This document shows, piece after piece, positions 1 to 10,649 of a stretch of 64,000 nt of DNA. This DNA comes from Syngnathus acus. Lineage: Eukaryota > Chordata > Actinopteri > Syngnathiformes > Syngnathidae. Location of the stretch: assembly GCF_901709675.1 (NCBI RefSeq), contig NC_051094.1, positions 9,418,501 to 9,482,500 on the forward strand, given 5' to 3'. Position 1 is the stretch's first letter, and each line of letters starts with the position of its first letter. The notes beneath the pieces were generated by a model, which saw nothing but the letters and a program-made list of their open reading frames with translations, had not been told where the DNA came from and did no database searches. The translations under genes were made by a program, and so were the position numbers.

Positions 1-466
1 TGTTGTTTGACGTATTTGAACAAAATATGTGTATGCCTGGTTAATGCTGTCACGATTACGGCGGTTTAATCCGGATGCTGAATTTGTGTCACTCCACATG
101 AAAAATCCCTTTTTACATTTCATATCACTCTGAAACGTCAAACTGTAATTTGTTACGCTTGTGACATCTTATTGGAAGGGCCAAACGAAAACAACACGCT
201 GGAATTTATTCATCCCAACCTGAAAATTATTCTACGGCCAAAGCACTTCATATGGTGTATCGATTTTGTGGGTGACTCGCGTTTAAGCTATGGTTGAGGT
301 CTGTGTTCTTGAGCGCCCTTGTTATCTGTGAAAGGCAGACTGGATTTTTCTGCCGCTGAGTTTACTAGATAAAAATAACGTCTAACATACAGAAACAAAA
401 AGCAGGCGGAACATAAAGAAGTTCCACTAATCGAGAAATGACATTTGAAAAAAAGAAAAAAGCCCC

Positions 467-900
467 ATGATGGTGTTAATGGGTCGGGAAAAGAAGCGCA
501 ACTCCCACCTACCCAAGCGTTACATTAAGGTCCGCAAAGCCACACGAGACAAGGCAAACAGCAGTGAGCGTTTTAGCCTGGGTGTAACCGTGCAGCTCCG
601 GCGGCTGACTGAGGAGAGGGTTGACTCGGGGGTCAGCGAAGTGATGAGCGCCGAGCTTGAGCTCAGCCATCGCCGCCAGCAACCTGGGGAAGACATCTGC
701 TCGCTCACCCAGACAGCGGAGGCGATGAGAGCTGACAATGTGGCAATGTGCTCTTGGCTGACCAGGTGTGCTTCATTTACTGCATGTTCCAAACATCAGC
801 ACCAGCCCGAGCAGTTTAACTGACAGATGGAGAATGTTAAGGCGGCGGAGGAGCTCATGCGTGTGCTGTGCTTACAAGCAGATCCACAAAAGTAGCTGAT
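467..900 (+). other. GC-rich patch, possible decayed retrotransposon gag fragment
   Basis: This patch is clearly richer in G and C than its surroundings and is open for 118 codons on the plus strand, with a 90-codon frame overlapping on the other strand. The plus-strand product is charged and contains the stretch SHRRQQPGEDICSLTQ. Its pattern (arginine-rich, then QPGE, then a hydrophobic helix) resembles the gag region of fish Ty3/gypsy-type retrotransposons. There is no zinc knuckle, protease or reverse transcriptase beside it and no long terminal repeats. If the reading is right it is a dead fragment; it could also be unrelated unique sequence. Confidence 0.2.
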
Positions 901-3099
901 AAAGGGATCGACTTTAGGCGCTCATCCTGCTTGATGCTGCCAGCGTACGAAATTATCAGAGCAACATGTATTGCTCGACCTAAAAGTAACAACCTCTTAC
1001 TTTAAGCGCAGAAGAATAGAGAAGCCTCTATTTCTGTTGAGAATCTTTGCAAATTAAATCCTAGGGGATGCAATAACTGGGCCTGGAGTCATCAACGGAC
1101 TGCATTTTAATTTTCACAACCACAACGCCGATGGTAACTAGGAACTGTGCTCTCACCCTATATGGATCACTACATTGGAAATTCCAAATAATCGCTTTTT
1201 ACCATATTGTTTCAAGAAATAAACTCTATTTTAGTATTTTTCTGATCTTTGAGATGAAACTATACTCCGGGGATTTGGTGCCTTGCTCACCTATGCGGTA
1301 CTCAAGTAGTAAACCAGTCTCTCTTCCCTATTGTGTATCCCCATATGGATTGTGAACCTGCCACCCTCCATTCCTCAAGCAACACACAAAATGAGCCACT
1401 GCCACCCATTACAATGATTTATAATGAACATTATAAAGCCTAAGCACTTGAATAGTTTGAGCAGAACTGACACTTTTAAGTCAGCACACAACCCAGACAC
1501 CACTCGCCAAAATCATGGAATTGTGATCAATGGGCAAAAGCAGCAGGATTAACAACAGATAAACACACAGTGTTTGCAAATGTGCAAAATCCTCCACGGT
1601 AGATCACCAATTGATTCTTTTCCAAGGTGCCTTGTGCAAAGTCCTGCCTCCGGTCTGTCGATCCACGTCGTCATTTCTGTTGCACGAGTCACTCGGTTAA
1701 TTGTTATCACTGTACAGTGTCGCTTTTTTCCATGCTTCATATAGTTAATGTCTGACTGAGGCCACTGAGATCAGACTGGGGTGTCCAGAGCTCCCAAGTA
1801 TTTCAGTACCAGAGCCAGTACCGACGGGGATGAGTGAGCTTTGTGAAGATTGGGAGTCTGAAAAGACTGTCAAGTCCACGTGGGGAGATTGCAAACAATA
1901 GCATATTAATATTACGGTGGAGTGGTTGCCTTCATTTTTATTCTTCAGGTCTCCTTGAGCCAATTTAAGACAATGCTCGGATAGTTATTCAAGGTTTTAT
2001 GAGGACACTTGACTGATTATTTCTATTTGTTTTATTTCTCATGGGAAGAAATATCGCATTACAAATTGTGGTCAACAATGCGCTTAGCCACACATTTGAC
2101 TTTTGTTATCTCTTTATTTGAATTACTTTGGATTTGATGAAACAGCCAGAGCAGACTTTTTCTTATTGTCAGTACTGATTTGATAAGAGAAATTGTGTGC
2201 ATCTCCAAGTGAGGCATGCAGGGTCCATTTTGGCCACCTTAAGTTACCAAACATAGTTCCTTAGAGGGCAAAAATGAGCGAGGACAACGATAATCTCATT
2301 TTCTACTTTGAGGGTGTGGGGGGTTACAGATACACATCTTGATTTAGCCAACTTGTCCATTTCACAGCAACCTGACAAATTTCTCCAGCTAGTGTGACAG
2401 CCCAATTAGGGCCCAGAAGACTGAAAGGAGATCTGAAGCTGCAACTGACAGACGCAGAGGTGGGTGGGTAGTGGCGGACCATTGGGTGGGGGGGGCTGTT
2501 TGGCTGATTTGCGCCGTCTGATTCTTTGTCACACTGGGGCTCCTTCTGCTGTACTGTTAAGACAGCCCCTGTCAACATCTCCTGCCATCCTCTTTAGAGC
2601 AAAAAACATGTCTTTTTTCTCACGCTGCTGTCCAAATACGGATGGATGTGTTTTTATAGATCAACGGAAGCCGCCCGGAGCAAGCGGTGGTCTCGAAGCG
2701 GAGGGAGCACCGCTCGGCTCCTCCTCGATATGGACGCTCTCGTATCCACTCTAAAGTTCTCTGGAAATCAAATTCGATTTCATTGGCCTGACATTTGGTT
2801 CAGTGGCTGCCCAGAGATCAGAATTTACATCTCATGTGCATCAAAAAATGTATCCTTGAATGTATCTGCTATATTTACTTGCTTAGCAGCAGCACTATTT
2901 CTCACCGAATTAATCTAAGAACTGAATGTGCACCTCATTCGAAACAGGTTAGGTATCTAAACCCAAATAATTACCTGTTCCAAATCTGTGCACTTTTTCT
3001 TCAATCACATAAGAAGAGAAAAGCGACAATGGTGCTATCACAACATCACCTCATAAGGAGTAAGTAATAAGCTCTACTGTTAGCCATGTGCTGCTCACA

Positions 3100-3530
3100 G
3101 CCCCCAAGGGGCATATTTACATGATGTCAAGGGAGCGCTAGCAAATGTGATGTATTATATATGCGTCTTAATTCTCCCTCTTTTTTTCTTCAGCTTGTCA
3201 ACTTTGTAACAGCGGGGAGCTGTAATTTCTAGTGTTACACGTTTGGCCAATATTTTTGAAAGAAAGCCCATTAGTCAAAGACAAATGAGTCTTGAATTAA
3301 CTGGCAAGATTTGATGGCCCCAGTTCCTAACAGGGGAGTCACTTAACCAAATCTTCATTGGAGGAATTTGCCGTTGCCAGGATGGAGCAGCAGGTACACA
3401 GAGGAGAGCCCAGCTGTTTCACACCAACAAAGGCCTTTTTTGTGAGGTAGGGATCCTATTGAAGAAAGGACAAGGGGGTGTGCTTCTCGAGGTGAGCAAT
3501 TACAGTGTGATGTGCTAATCTGAGCAACTG
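3100..3530. promoter_or_regulatory. Conserved-looking noncoding block
   Basis: The stretch is free of simple repeats and recognised transposon sequence, has mixed composition, and has homeobox-type ATTA cores near TTGATGG and CCATTAG words, as enhancers of developmental genes often do. It also shares a 17-bp word with one mismatch with the block at 6.86 kb. No coding potential is seen. This is an impression from texture only; alignment to other fish would decide. Confidence 0.2.
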
Positions 3531-6039
3531 GCATCGTCTCAAGGTCATCTGCTCAACACGGCGGCTGTGTCACTTTACATGCACTGGTTGCCCACTTTTC
3601 TTTGGCACCTTTTTCCATTTGCTCAATTACTATCACACCTCCTCCTGTCACCTTGTTCTTGCACAAATAAACAGATTCGGCTCGACTGGACCACCGCCTA
3701 CTTGAATGAGAATGAAAATATGCCAGCGTTGATGACACATCTGAGACTTTAAGTGCCCTTTTGTTGAACTTGGAATAGCCATTTGAGTGTTTTTCCCCCC
3801 CATTTAGATTTTTTTTTTTACACACAAAAGTAATAAAATAGCAACACCAGTACAAATTTACAATCATTCTCTTTACAAATATGACAATGCTGTTTTAAAT
3901 GCCGTCCATATTCATTTAGTGATTTGGTTTAAGCAGATCAAGCATCACATTAGGGTATCTACTGATATCGTCTGTTTGCATATTTGTTATTGCATCAGAT
4001 CACAGTTGTTTGTCTGCGAGATTGGTCAACATTTCTAGATGGCAATTCATTTACCAATGTGCTTATTATTGCGGCTGTAGATTGCAACGATGTGTGACCA
4101 CTCGCTAACATACGTCGGAGGTGCCCTTATAGTATTTTGCTTCTCTCATTAAGCCACATACGGTAACTAAAATAAGAAGATGAGAAAAACAGTTGTAAGT
4201 ATGATGCAATGTATGCTAGTTCGACACCTCCACAGTCAGGCGCGTTGTTAAAATGACTCATTTCCAAGAAAGTAACTGTGAATAAAACACGGAAGGCAAG
4301 GTCAATGAATTCACTTTTTTGGCATCTGACAGACAAAAGGCTATTATGTTGCACCCTTGGTGCAATATTTGTTTCCCTGCATGTCTTGAAAAGGCTGTGT
4401 GCCAGACGATGAGCAGGATGTTGCTTCAGTCCCACGCGCGCACACACGCACGCACACGCACGCACACACACACAGAGTCCTCTACATTATCCTCTCTTCA
4501 TATCAGACCTGACAGAATAAGACAACATCTGTACCCTCAGCAGGATGCAATTCTACGCCTGAAAGCTTCACCGGCAGTATCTATTTAGCCATTCAGTCAT
4601 TATTGGTAACAAAATGTGAAATCTAACTACATACAAAATAAAACCCGGACGGTTGATTGAAATTTGATCCCTTTTTTTTCTTTTTTGCTTCATCTAAAAG
4701 AATAGTGTTCAGGTAGTTTCAAGACTAATAAACTTTACATGAGACATCTTGTTAACAAATACAAATTTATTGCTGGGAAATAGTATTAATGAGTAACGAT
4801 TTAAAGTCAATTATACTTCATAATTGTAGGGGAAGGCCAGAGGCAAAATCTATACTTCTATTTAAATTAAAACAAAAAACACCATTGGTTATTGGGACGG
4901 AAGTTTGACCGAGGGCTTGTTTACACGAGAACAATGCAGTAAAAACAAGAGTTTAGATTTTTTTTTCCCGTAAAGGCAACAAGATTTCTAAAACAATCCC
5001 TATTCACAAGGACACCGCAAAAACAGCCGGAGACTGTAATTTGAATACTGTGCCCATACCACATGCACACACACCAACTGCTTGTCCTCTCGTTCTCATC
5101 CAAGTGTATTTTTAATACTCTCCTTGGCATATATTTCATCTGAGTAAAAGGAGTAACAAGTGGGTAAATTCTATTTTTTTGCGAAGCAATCTTCTGCAAA
5201 CAGCCCCAATCAAAGATTTCATTCTTTGTTTTCACCATATTGTTTTAACAATGGAATGTGGGAATATTTCTGAATCTTTCCAGCTCCTCTTTTACTAGCA
5301 GTGTCGTATTGAGCAAAATAGTGCTGTCTGAAGTTGTAATGGACGCCAAAGTGGCTGAAGCTCAATTTCCCATATACCGACACCAAGCACTGATACCGCT
5401 AGTAATTTTGATTCATAAAATTTCCCGAAAAACAATGTCAAATAGTTTTTCAAAAAGACCTTTACAATCCAGTATAGCTACATATTTTCCTTTGAATTGC
5501 ATGAAATTAATGGCAATCTAATTTCAAGTTTCTGATCTAAAATATACCCACAATAGAGTACGGATAATGTCAAATAAGACTAGTAATGGAATCAGTACCG
5601 ATACCTGTTATCGGGACTCGATCAAGTGTTCAACAAAGATTAATTTGACATGCTTGACATATACACGCCAGGAGTTATTATCTTGCCACAAAACACTTGG
5701 CATTTCCCTACCACCTGTGAAGGCAGTGATTATCTGGGGGTGTTTTCTGTAACAAAAAAATCCCCCAAAAAACTGAAGAAAAAAAAAAAAAGACAAAGAA
5801 GAAGAAAAGGTCTAGTGTTGTGAATAATCCTTCCATAAGCTGAAAATCTGTCTGAGATGTGCATGCAGCAAGGTTGACCCTCTCCTTGGATCTGTGAAGC
5901 GATAACTATGTTTGAAAGATTATCCTCTTTTCAGAGAAAGCCGGTGCTTTTTTGAGGAAAACAAGCTACAGTGAAATGCTTAATTCAGCTGACTAATGTG
6001 ATATTTTGCTTTTTGCACGTCTGACATTATCAAGCGTCT

Positions 6040-7240
6040 AAGAGGTTCCATGCGTCACCGACTGTTAAAGCAGAGTATTTAATGCCAGGCTATTTCGGTA
6101 CTGGTTCTAATGAGGATCTTGACATCCTTTTTCCTGATGCTGATATACAGGATCAGGAGCGAGCGCACTATCCGGCAGACACGCAACTCGAATGACACCT
6201 TTGTCATGTCACTTTAATGGCAAGCACTAGAAAGCATAGTCTAATTCTTGTCAGCTCCTCCGGCCATCTTCAAAGCCCGCGGCCATTGGATATGATCCAC
6301 AGCACGTCCCCAAGAGGTCGCCGAGAGGATGAAAAGATAAGCTCTGGAGGAATTCAAAGCCTTCACACTCTGCTGCCAGCCACCCCGTCACTACGCGAGA
6401 CTTCAGGTCTGTGAGGAGTGTCTCGGCTTCTCCTCTGCAGCAGAAGCCAAACTCGAACCCCCCTCGAATTCAACACTAAATGTGCCATATAATTGTTGAG
6501 GCCGAAGCTCTTTTTTCGTCGTGATAGCAAAGAGGGGAGCTCCTGGTGGTGCAAAATGCTGTGACTTTGACCATGATTATTCACAGCAGCAGTGGGAACA
6601 GCACGCTCTCATTCTTCAGCGCACAAATATGAATTGCTTGGAGTTGGCATATTTCTCTGACGCTTGTTCACCTCTGCCTCGGGGAGGACGGAGCCAGCAG
6701 GGTGACACAGACCCTGCCAGCAGTGCAATTCATGTGATTCTTTCTTTTTTTTTTTCTTTTTTTCAAATGAGTGTCCGCACATTTGTGCACCTTAATAAGG
6801 CTATAATGGGATTCAAAGTTCCATTAGCGGGGTGTTACAGCACTGAGCAACAAGGAGGGGAGCTATAATTTCTGTGAAACAGTGACACTCCAGCTATTGA
6901 TCAATTCGGCCCGGCCTGGACGTTGAAGTGATGAACTGAGCGCTGTGTCGCCACCGGTATAACTAGGGCTCTGTCGTGCTCTATGCTTCTTATTTACTGG
7001 CATCCCCAATGCTGAAAGAGCAGCAGCATGACCAATTAGTTGCCATTCATCAGCCCATTTCGTCGCTCCTGCAATCTTTCTTAAAGTCCCCTGTAAACCT
7101 CTTTCTTTGCGTTTTGCACAAAGCGCTGAGTGCAGAGTTCGATATGGTGATCTACAGTATAGCGAGGCCATTTGAAACAATGAACAAATGGGGTGGGAGG
7201 GGAGGGGGGGGCGCCTACTGCTGAGTGTGCAGACATTCAC
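6040..7240. promoter_or_regulatory. Conserved-looking noncoding block
   Basis: About 1.2 kb of unusually even, repeat-poor sequence with GC near half in its first part and AT-rich homeobox-like cores later (CTATAATGGG, CCATTAGC, ATAATTTCT). None of the open frames matches a known family, and they overlap on both strands, which argues against coding. It shares the word at 6857-6873 with position 3214-3230. Possible enhancer cluster; not testable from one sequence. Confidence 0.2.
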
Positions 7241-7499
7241 TCATTAAAATCATTAACATGATTGTGTGTGGTGTTGCCGTACGCCAAGGTGATTTTGAAG
7301 TCATGTCAATATGTCACTGTCAACATTACACAAATATTCAGATGATGACATAATAGATGGTCAATAAAGAACAAAATATACATTCTGGAAAAGTTAGCAT
7401 CAGGATGGGTTAAATAAAACGAATTAAGCCTCCATTCCCTTTGCATGTCAAGAGACATCTCACTTTGAAAATCTCATTCAAAGTTTGTATTCTTATTAT

Positions 7500-7990
7500 T
7501 TTGGAGGAATTTTTTTGTCCAAGCCCAAGCTTGTTTGAAACGGACTGATGCAAAGAGGAAAGTGCGGTCTGATAATTCTGCATTTCAAATTGATGTCATG
7601 TCCTCTGCCAAAAAAGGACCATCTGGATTGTTATCAGCGCAAAGTTCAAAAGCCAGCATCTGTGATGATATGGGGGTGTATTAGTTCTCATGGCATGGCA
7701 TATCTGTGAAGGCGCCATTCATGCGGAAAGATTTTGGAGCAACATATGCTGCCATCCAAGGGACGTACTGCTTATTTCAGCGACACAATCCCAAACAACA
7801 TTCGGCAAATGTTACAACAGCGTTGCTTTGTAGTAAAAGAGGGCGAGTACTAAACTGGCCTGCCAGCATTCTCCCACTGTCACCCACTGAAAATATGCGT
7901 GGCATCATGAAATGCAAAATACGACACCAAAAACCCAAGAGTGAAATACTAGAGCTGTACAGCAAGCAGGAATCATAAAACTGGGGAAAA
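7500..7990 (+). pseudogene. Tc1-like transposase relic
   Basis: Read across frames, this stretch gives the typical order of the catalytic half of a fish Tc1/mariner transposase. The block KVQKPASVMIWGCISSHGMA at about 7641-7700 is the family's VMVWGC region. It is followed by a poor copy of the second catalytic block and then by LPLSPTENMRGIMKCKIR near 7870-7925, which corresponds to the SPDLSPIENVW motif holding the last acidic catalytic residue. Stops and frame changes break it throughout, so it is inactive. No intact inverted terminal repeats were found at its edges. Confidence 0.7.
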
Positions 7991-8905
7991 GTTTGACCTT
8001 TAAATATATTGTCTTTATAGTGAATTGAATACATCATTGTACACCGCTTTTATTTATGTAGTACATTCCTATTCATATCATCAATATATTAAAACTTTAT
8101 ACTGAAGACTTTATATTATACTGAACATGACCCTTTAAGGGGAAACTTAACAACATGGGGATCACAGAAACGCAGCCATGCAAGGAGAGACTCAGAGTAA
8201 TGGAAAAAACCCAAACAGTGCTGCACCACCACTGCGAGGGGGAGAAGATGGTGCCTTGCTCAAGGGCACCTCAACAGTAGCCAGCAAAGTGACTGGCATC
8301 TCGCCAACACCCAGTTGCTGTTTGTCACATTTTTGTCTGCAGTGGGACACAAACAAATTCAACTATACTGCTACTCAGTTTTTACTGATATTAGCTGAGA
8401 TTTATGACATAAACAATTTTTTTTCATACCCCTGCTTGCAGTTTACTGCGGTTGAGAATTGCAATGCATCCTACTCAGAGGAATTTGATAGTTCATCATA
8501 TTAACAGTGCGATAACTGGAGCGGAGCATAAGGAACACCTCCTAATATGATATAGAGTAGTTATAAATTTATGGTCGCAGTCAAAATAATACATATATTA
8601 TTAAAGTAGTATCTTACTGATAGTGTCAATCAACATATTTTTAACGGCTCTTGCAATGTTTCTCATTTGAATATCTCATGTTGGAGTCAATGAGCTGACC
8701 AAGTGGACACATACGGTACAAAGGAGGCTGATGTTCTATGTGACGACTAATCTTTTAAACTACAAAATAAATGAAAGGCGGAAATGTAGGTTTAGTTTAG
8801 GGTTGTGTTCTGCATCATAATTGCCACTGGTTAAAAATTAGCAGGGAGGTTCAGCTCCTTCACACTTGGGAGTAAATGATGACTGTCCACTCTCCTGTGT
8901 GCATC

Positions 8906-9258
8906 TTAACCCAATGTTTCCCAACCTTTATGAAGGCAAGACACCCATTTACATTTGATAAATCTTACAGCACACCACAAATCCACATGTCCCAATACTG
9001 AAATAATAATGATCTTGTTTTAATTTATTTAGATATCATCATTCTCTATGTATGAATGACAACAGGTGGATACATGGCGTTGTTACCTATCAGACGTCGA
9101 ATGGTGGAGAATTTAATTTTTCTGAAATTTCATGCCTGTCGCTGGGATAGATAGATGACAAAAATATAGGTGTAATTTATAAATAATGCACGTAGGATCA
9201 ATTAAGTGAAGTTTTTGGGGTCATGTCACACCACACCAGTTGGCAATCACTGGATTAA
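8906..9258. mobile_element. Short nonautonomous DNA element with terminal inverted repeats
   Basis: The ends are imperfect inverted repeats. The left starts TTAACCCAATGTTTCCCAAC and the complement of the right starts TTAATCCAGTGATTGCCAAC, agreeing at most positions. The 353-bp body encodes nothing and includes the phrase about 'cacaccacaaatccacatg' seen in many hAT-type miniature elements of fish. It is therefore most likely a hAT-derived MITE. The target-site duplication was not resolved. Confidence 0.55.
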
Positions 9259-9865
9259 GCTACTGGTGACATATGCGCCTTGTAAGGACGGTTTCCCATA
9301 AACATCTGTCATTCAATGCACTAAAGTCAGTGGGAAATTCAACAGAAATAAAATACTCAAATAAAAAGGTGTGTGGAACAAGAAGACATCATGCTTTTCT
9401 TTAACAAGTTGCAACGCACGGGCGCGTGCACGCACACAAAAAAACATCCAAAGTAAAATATACCCTTTCTGTCTGGGTTATAATGTTCTATTTACCAGCA
9501 ATGATCTGAGGCATTTGCACACTTCTGTAACATCGCTAAAAGTGCGCACCGAAGTCATACGATTTAGATATAAGAAAAAAAAGAAAAAAAAAAAGATCGG
9601 AAAATTTTACCTGAGTGGGGAACAGGCTTCAGAAGACTGGCTTGTTGTGGCAAGATGTTTTATCTCCACGTCAACTGGGGGAACTCAAGATGCCCTCTGG
9701 AAAGCAGGCAGCTCGCAACGTCTGTAGTTTCTCTCCCCAATCCCATCAGCTCCAACGCCGTCAGAGTGCTCTTCAATAATCTACAGCACCGCAGATGTGC
9801 CGCGACACGCTGCTTCCAGCACCCGGAAAGGGCGACACTAACTAATCTGGCCCCCACAGGCTCAC

Positions 9866-10150
9866 CTGTCCGCTCCAGGCAGCCCACCCACCCTCCGCTG
9901 CCCCGACCCCTGTCATCTGTTCCGGCCGCAGCGTAGTTGCGACCCGGGCTGTGGGGATGAGCTTTTGAGCTTCAGTCGGCCGCCCGAGCTGAAGGACGGC
10001 GCTCGAACGCTGCGGAGAGGCAGCGCCGCACGGTGCGCTCCAAACGCGGACCAACAGCACTGCCTGGTGCACTTAAAGAGACACAACAGAACTGAGGGGC
10101 GCTAGTGCGCTCTTTGGCTCTTTTGGGACTGTCTTTCTGGGACATGTTTG
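9866..10150 (-). promoter_or_regulatory. CpG-rich promoter and probable first exon of an unassigned minus-strand gene
   Basis: This is the most CpG-rich block in the left 24 kb. On the minus strand it reads like a first exon and ends in a strong splice donor, GGACAG followed by GTGAGC, at 9866/9865. It has several possible starts. One, near 9917, would encode a short MTGVGAAEGGWAAWSGQ before the donor; another, near 10144, opens a 60-codon frame. Equally, the whole exon could be untranslated. No second exon could be recognised between 1 and 9.8 kb, so the gene would continue beyond the left edge. There is no TATA box, as expected for a CpG-island promoter. Confidence 0.4.
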
Positions 10151-10467
10151 GCAACGGCGCACACTAATTTGGTGGGGACCGTCCATGTGCAAATTACATC
10201 AATAAAAAAAAGTAGTGATTGAAAAACGTTTTCCATCAAGTACCACCTCAAAAAAGTGCTTGGCTCTGTCATCATATCAGCCTAATGATCAACATTATTA
10301 CAGTAGCGTAGCAGGCCCAAGTGTTCGTCCAAGTGGCAGAGGTTATATTCTTAGATATTATTGAAAGCAACTTTGTAGTTTTAAAACCAAGATTTTACTT
10401 CGCACACAAAGGTCATGACTCTCACTGGCATGCACAAACGCCATTCTCAAACATGGCTACTCATGTT

Positions 10468-10648
10468 GGAGGGAGGGAGGGAGGGAGGGAGGGACAGTTG
10501 GGACGGACGAACCGACGGAAGGATGGATGAACGGGCGGACGGATGGATGGATGGATGGATGGATGGATGGATGGATGGATGGATGGATGGATGGATGGAT
10601 GGACGGACGGACGGATGGACGGACGGATGGATAGATGGATGGATGGAA
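10468..10648. repeat. (GGGA)n then (GGAT)n microsatellite
   Basis: A short run of GGGA units is followed by a long run of GGAT with GGAC variants. The matching open frames (strings of His-Pro-Ser-Ile on one strand and Trp-Met-Asp-Gly on the other) are by-products of the repeat and are not genes. A poly-T run lies just downstream, near 10724-10739. Confidence 0.95.
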
Positions 10649-10649
10649 A

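Larger units (their letters stand above)
1..7490. other. Gene-free AT-rich stretch, intergenic or intronic
   Basis: I see no exon here that I can assign to a protein family. Open frames are short and lack family motifs. If the minus-strand promoter proposed near 10 kb is real, this stretch would be the first intron of that gene. It contains two blocks that look like conserved noncoding elements (3.1-3.5 and 6.0-7.2 kb), a small CpG-rich patch at 2.65-2.76 kb, a GC-rich patch at 0.47-0.90 kb and a short CA/CG-rich repeat at 4.43-4.47 kb. Without cross-species alignment their status is inference. Confidence 0.5.

Noticed and set aside
5567-5752. Frame ending VIIWGCFL as another Tc1 relic
   Set aside because: Only the six-residue VIIWGC resembles the transposase; the sequence before and after does not follow the family order.
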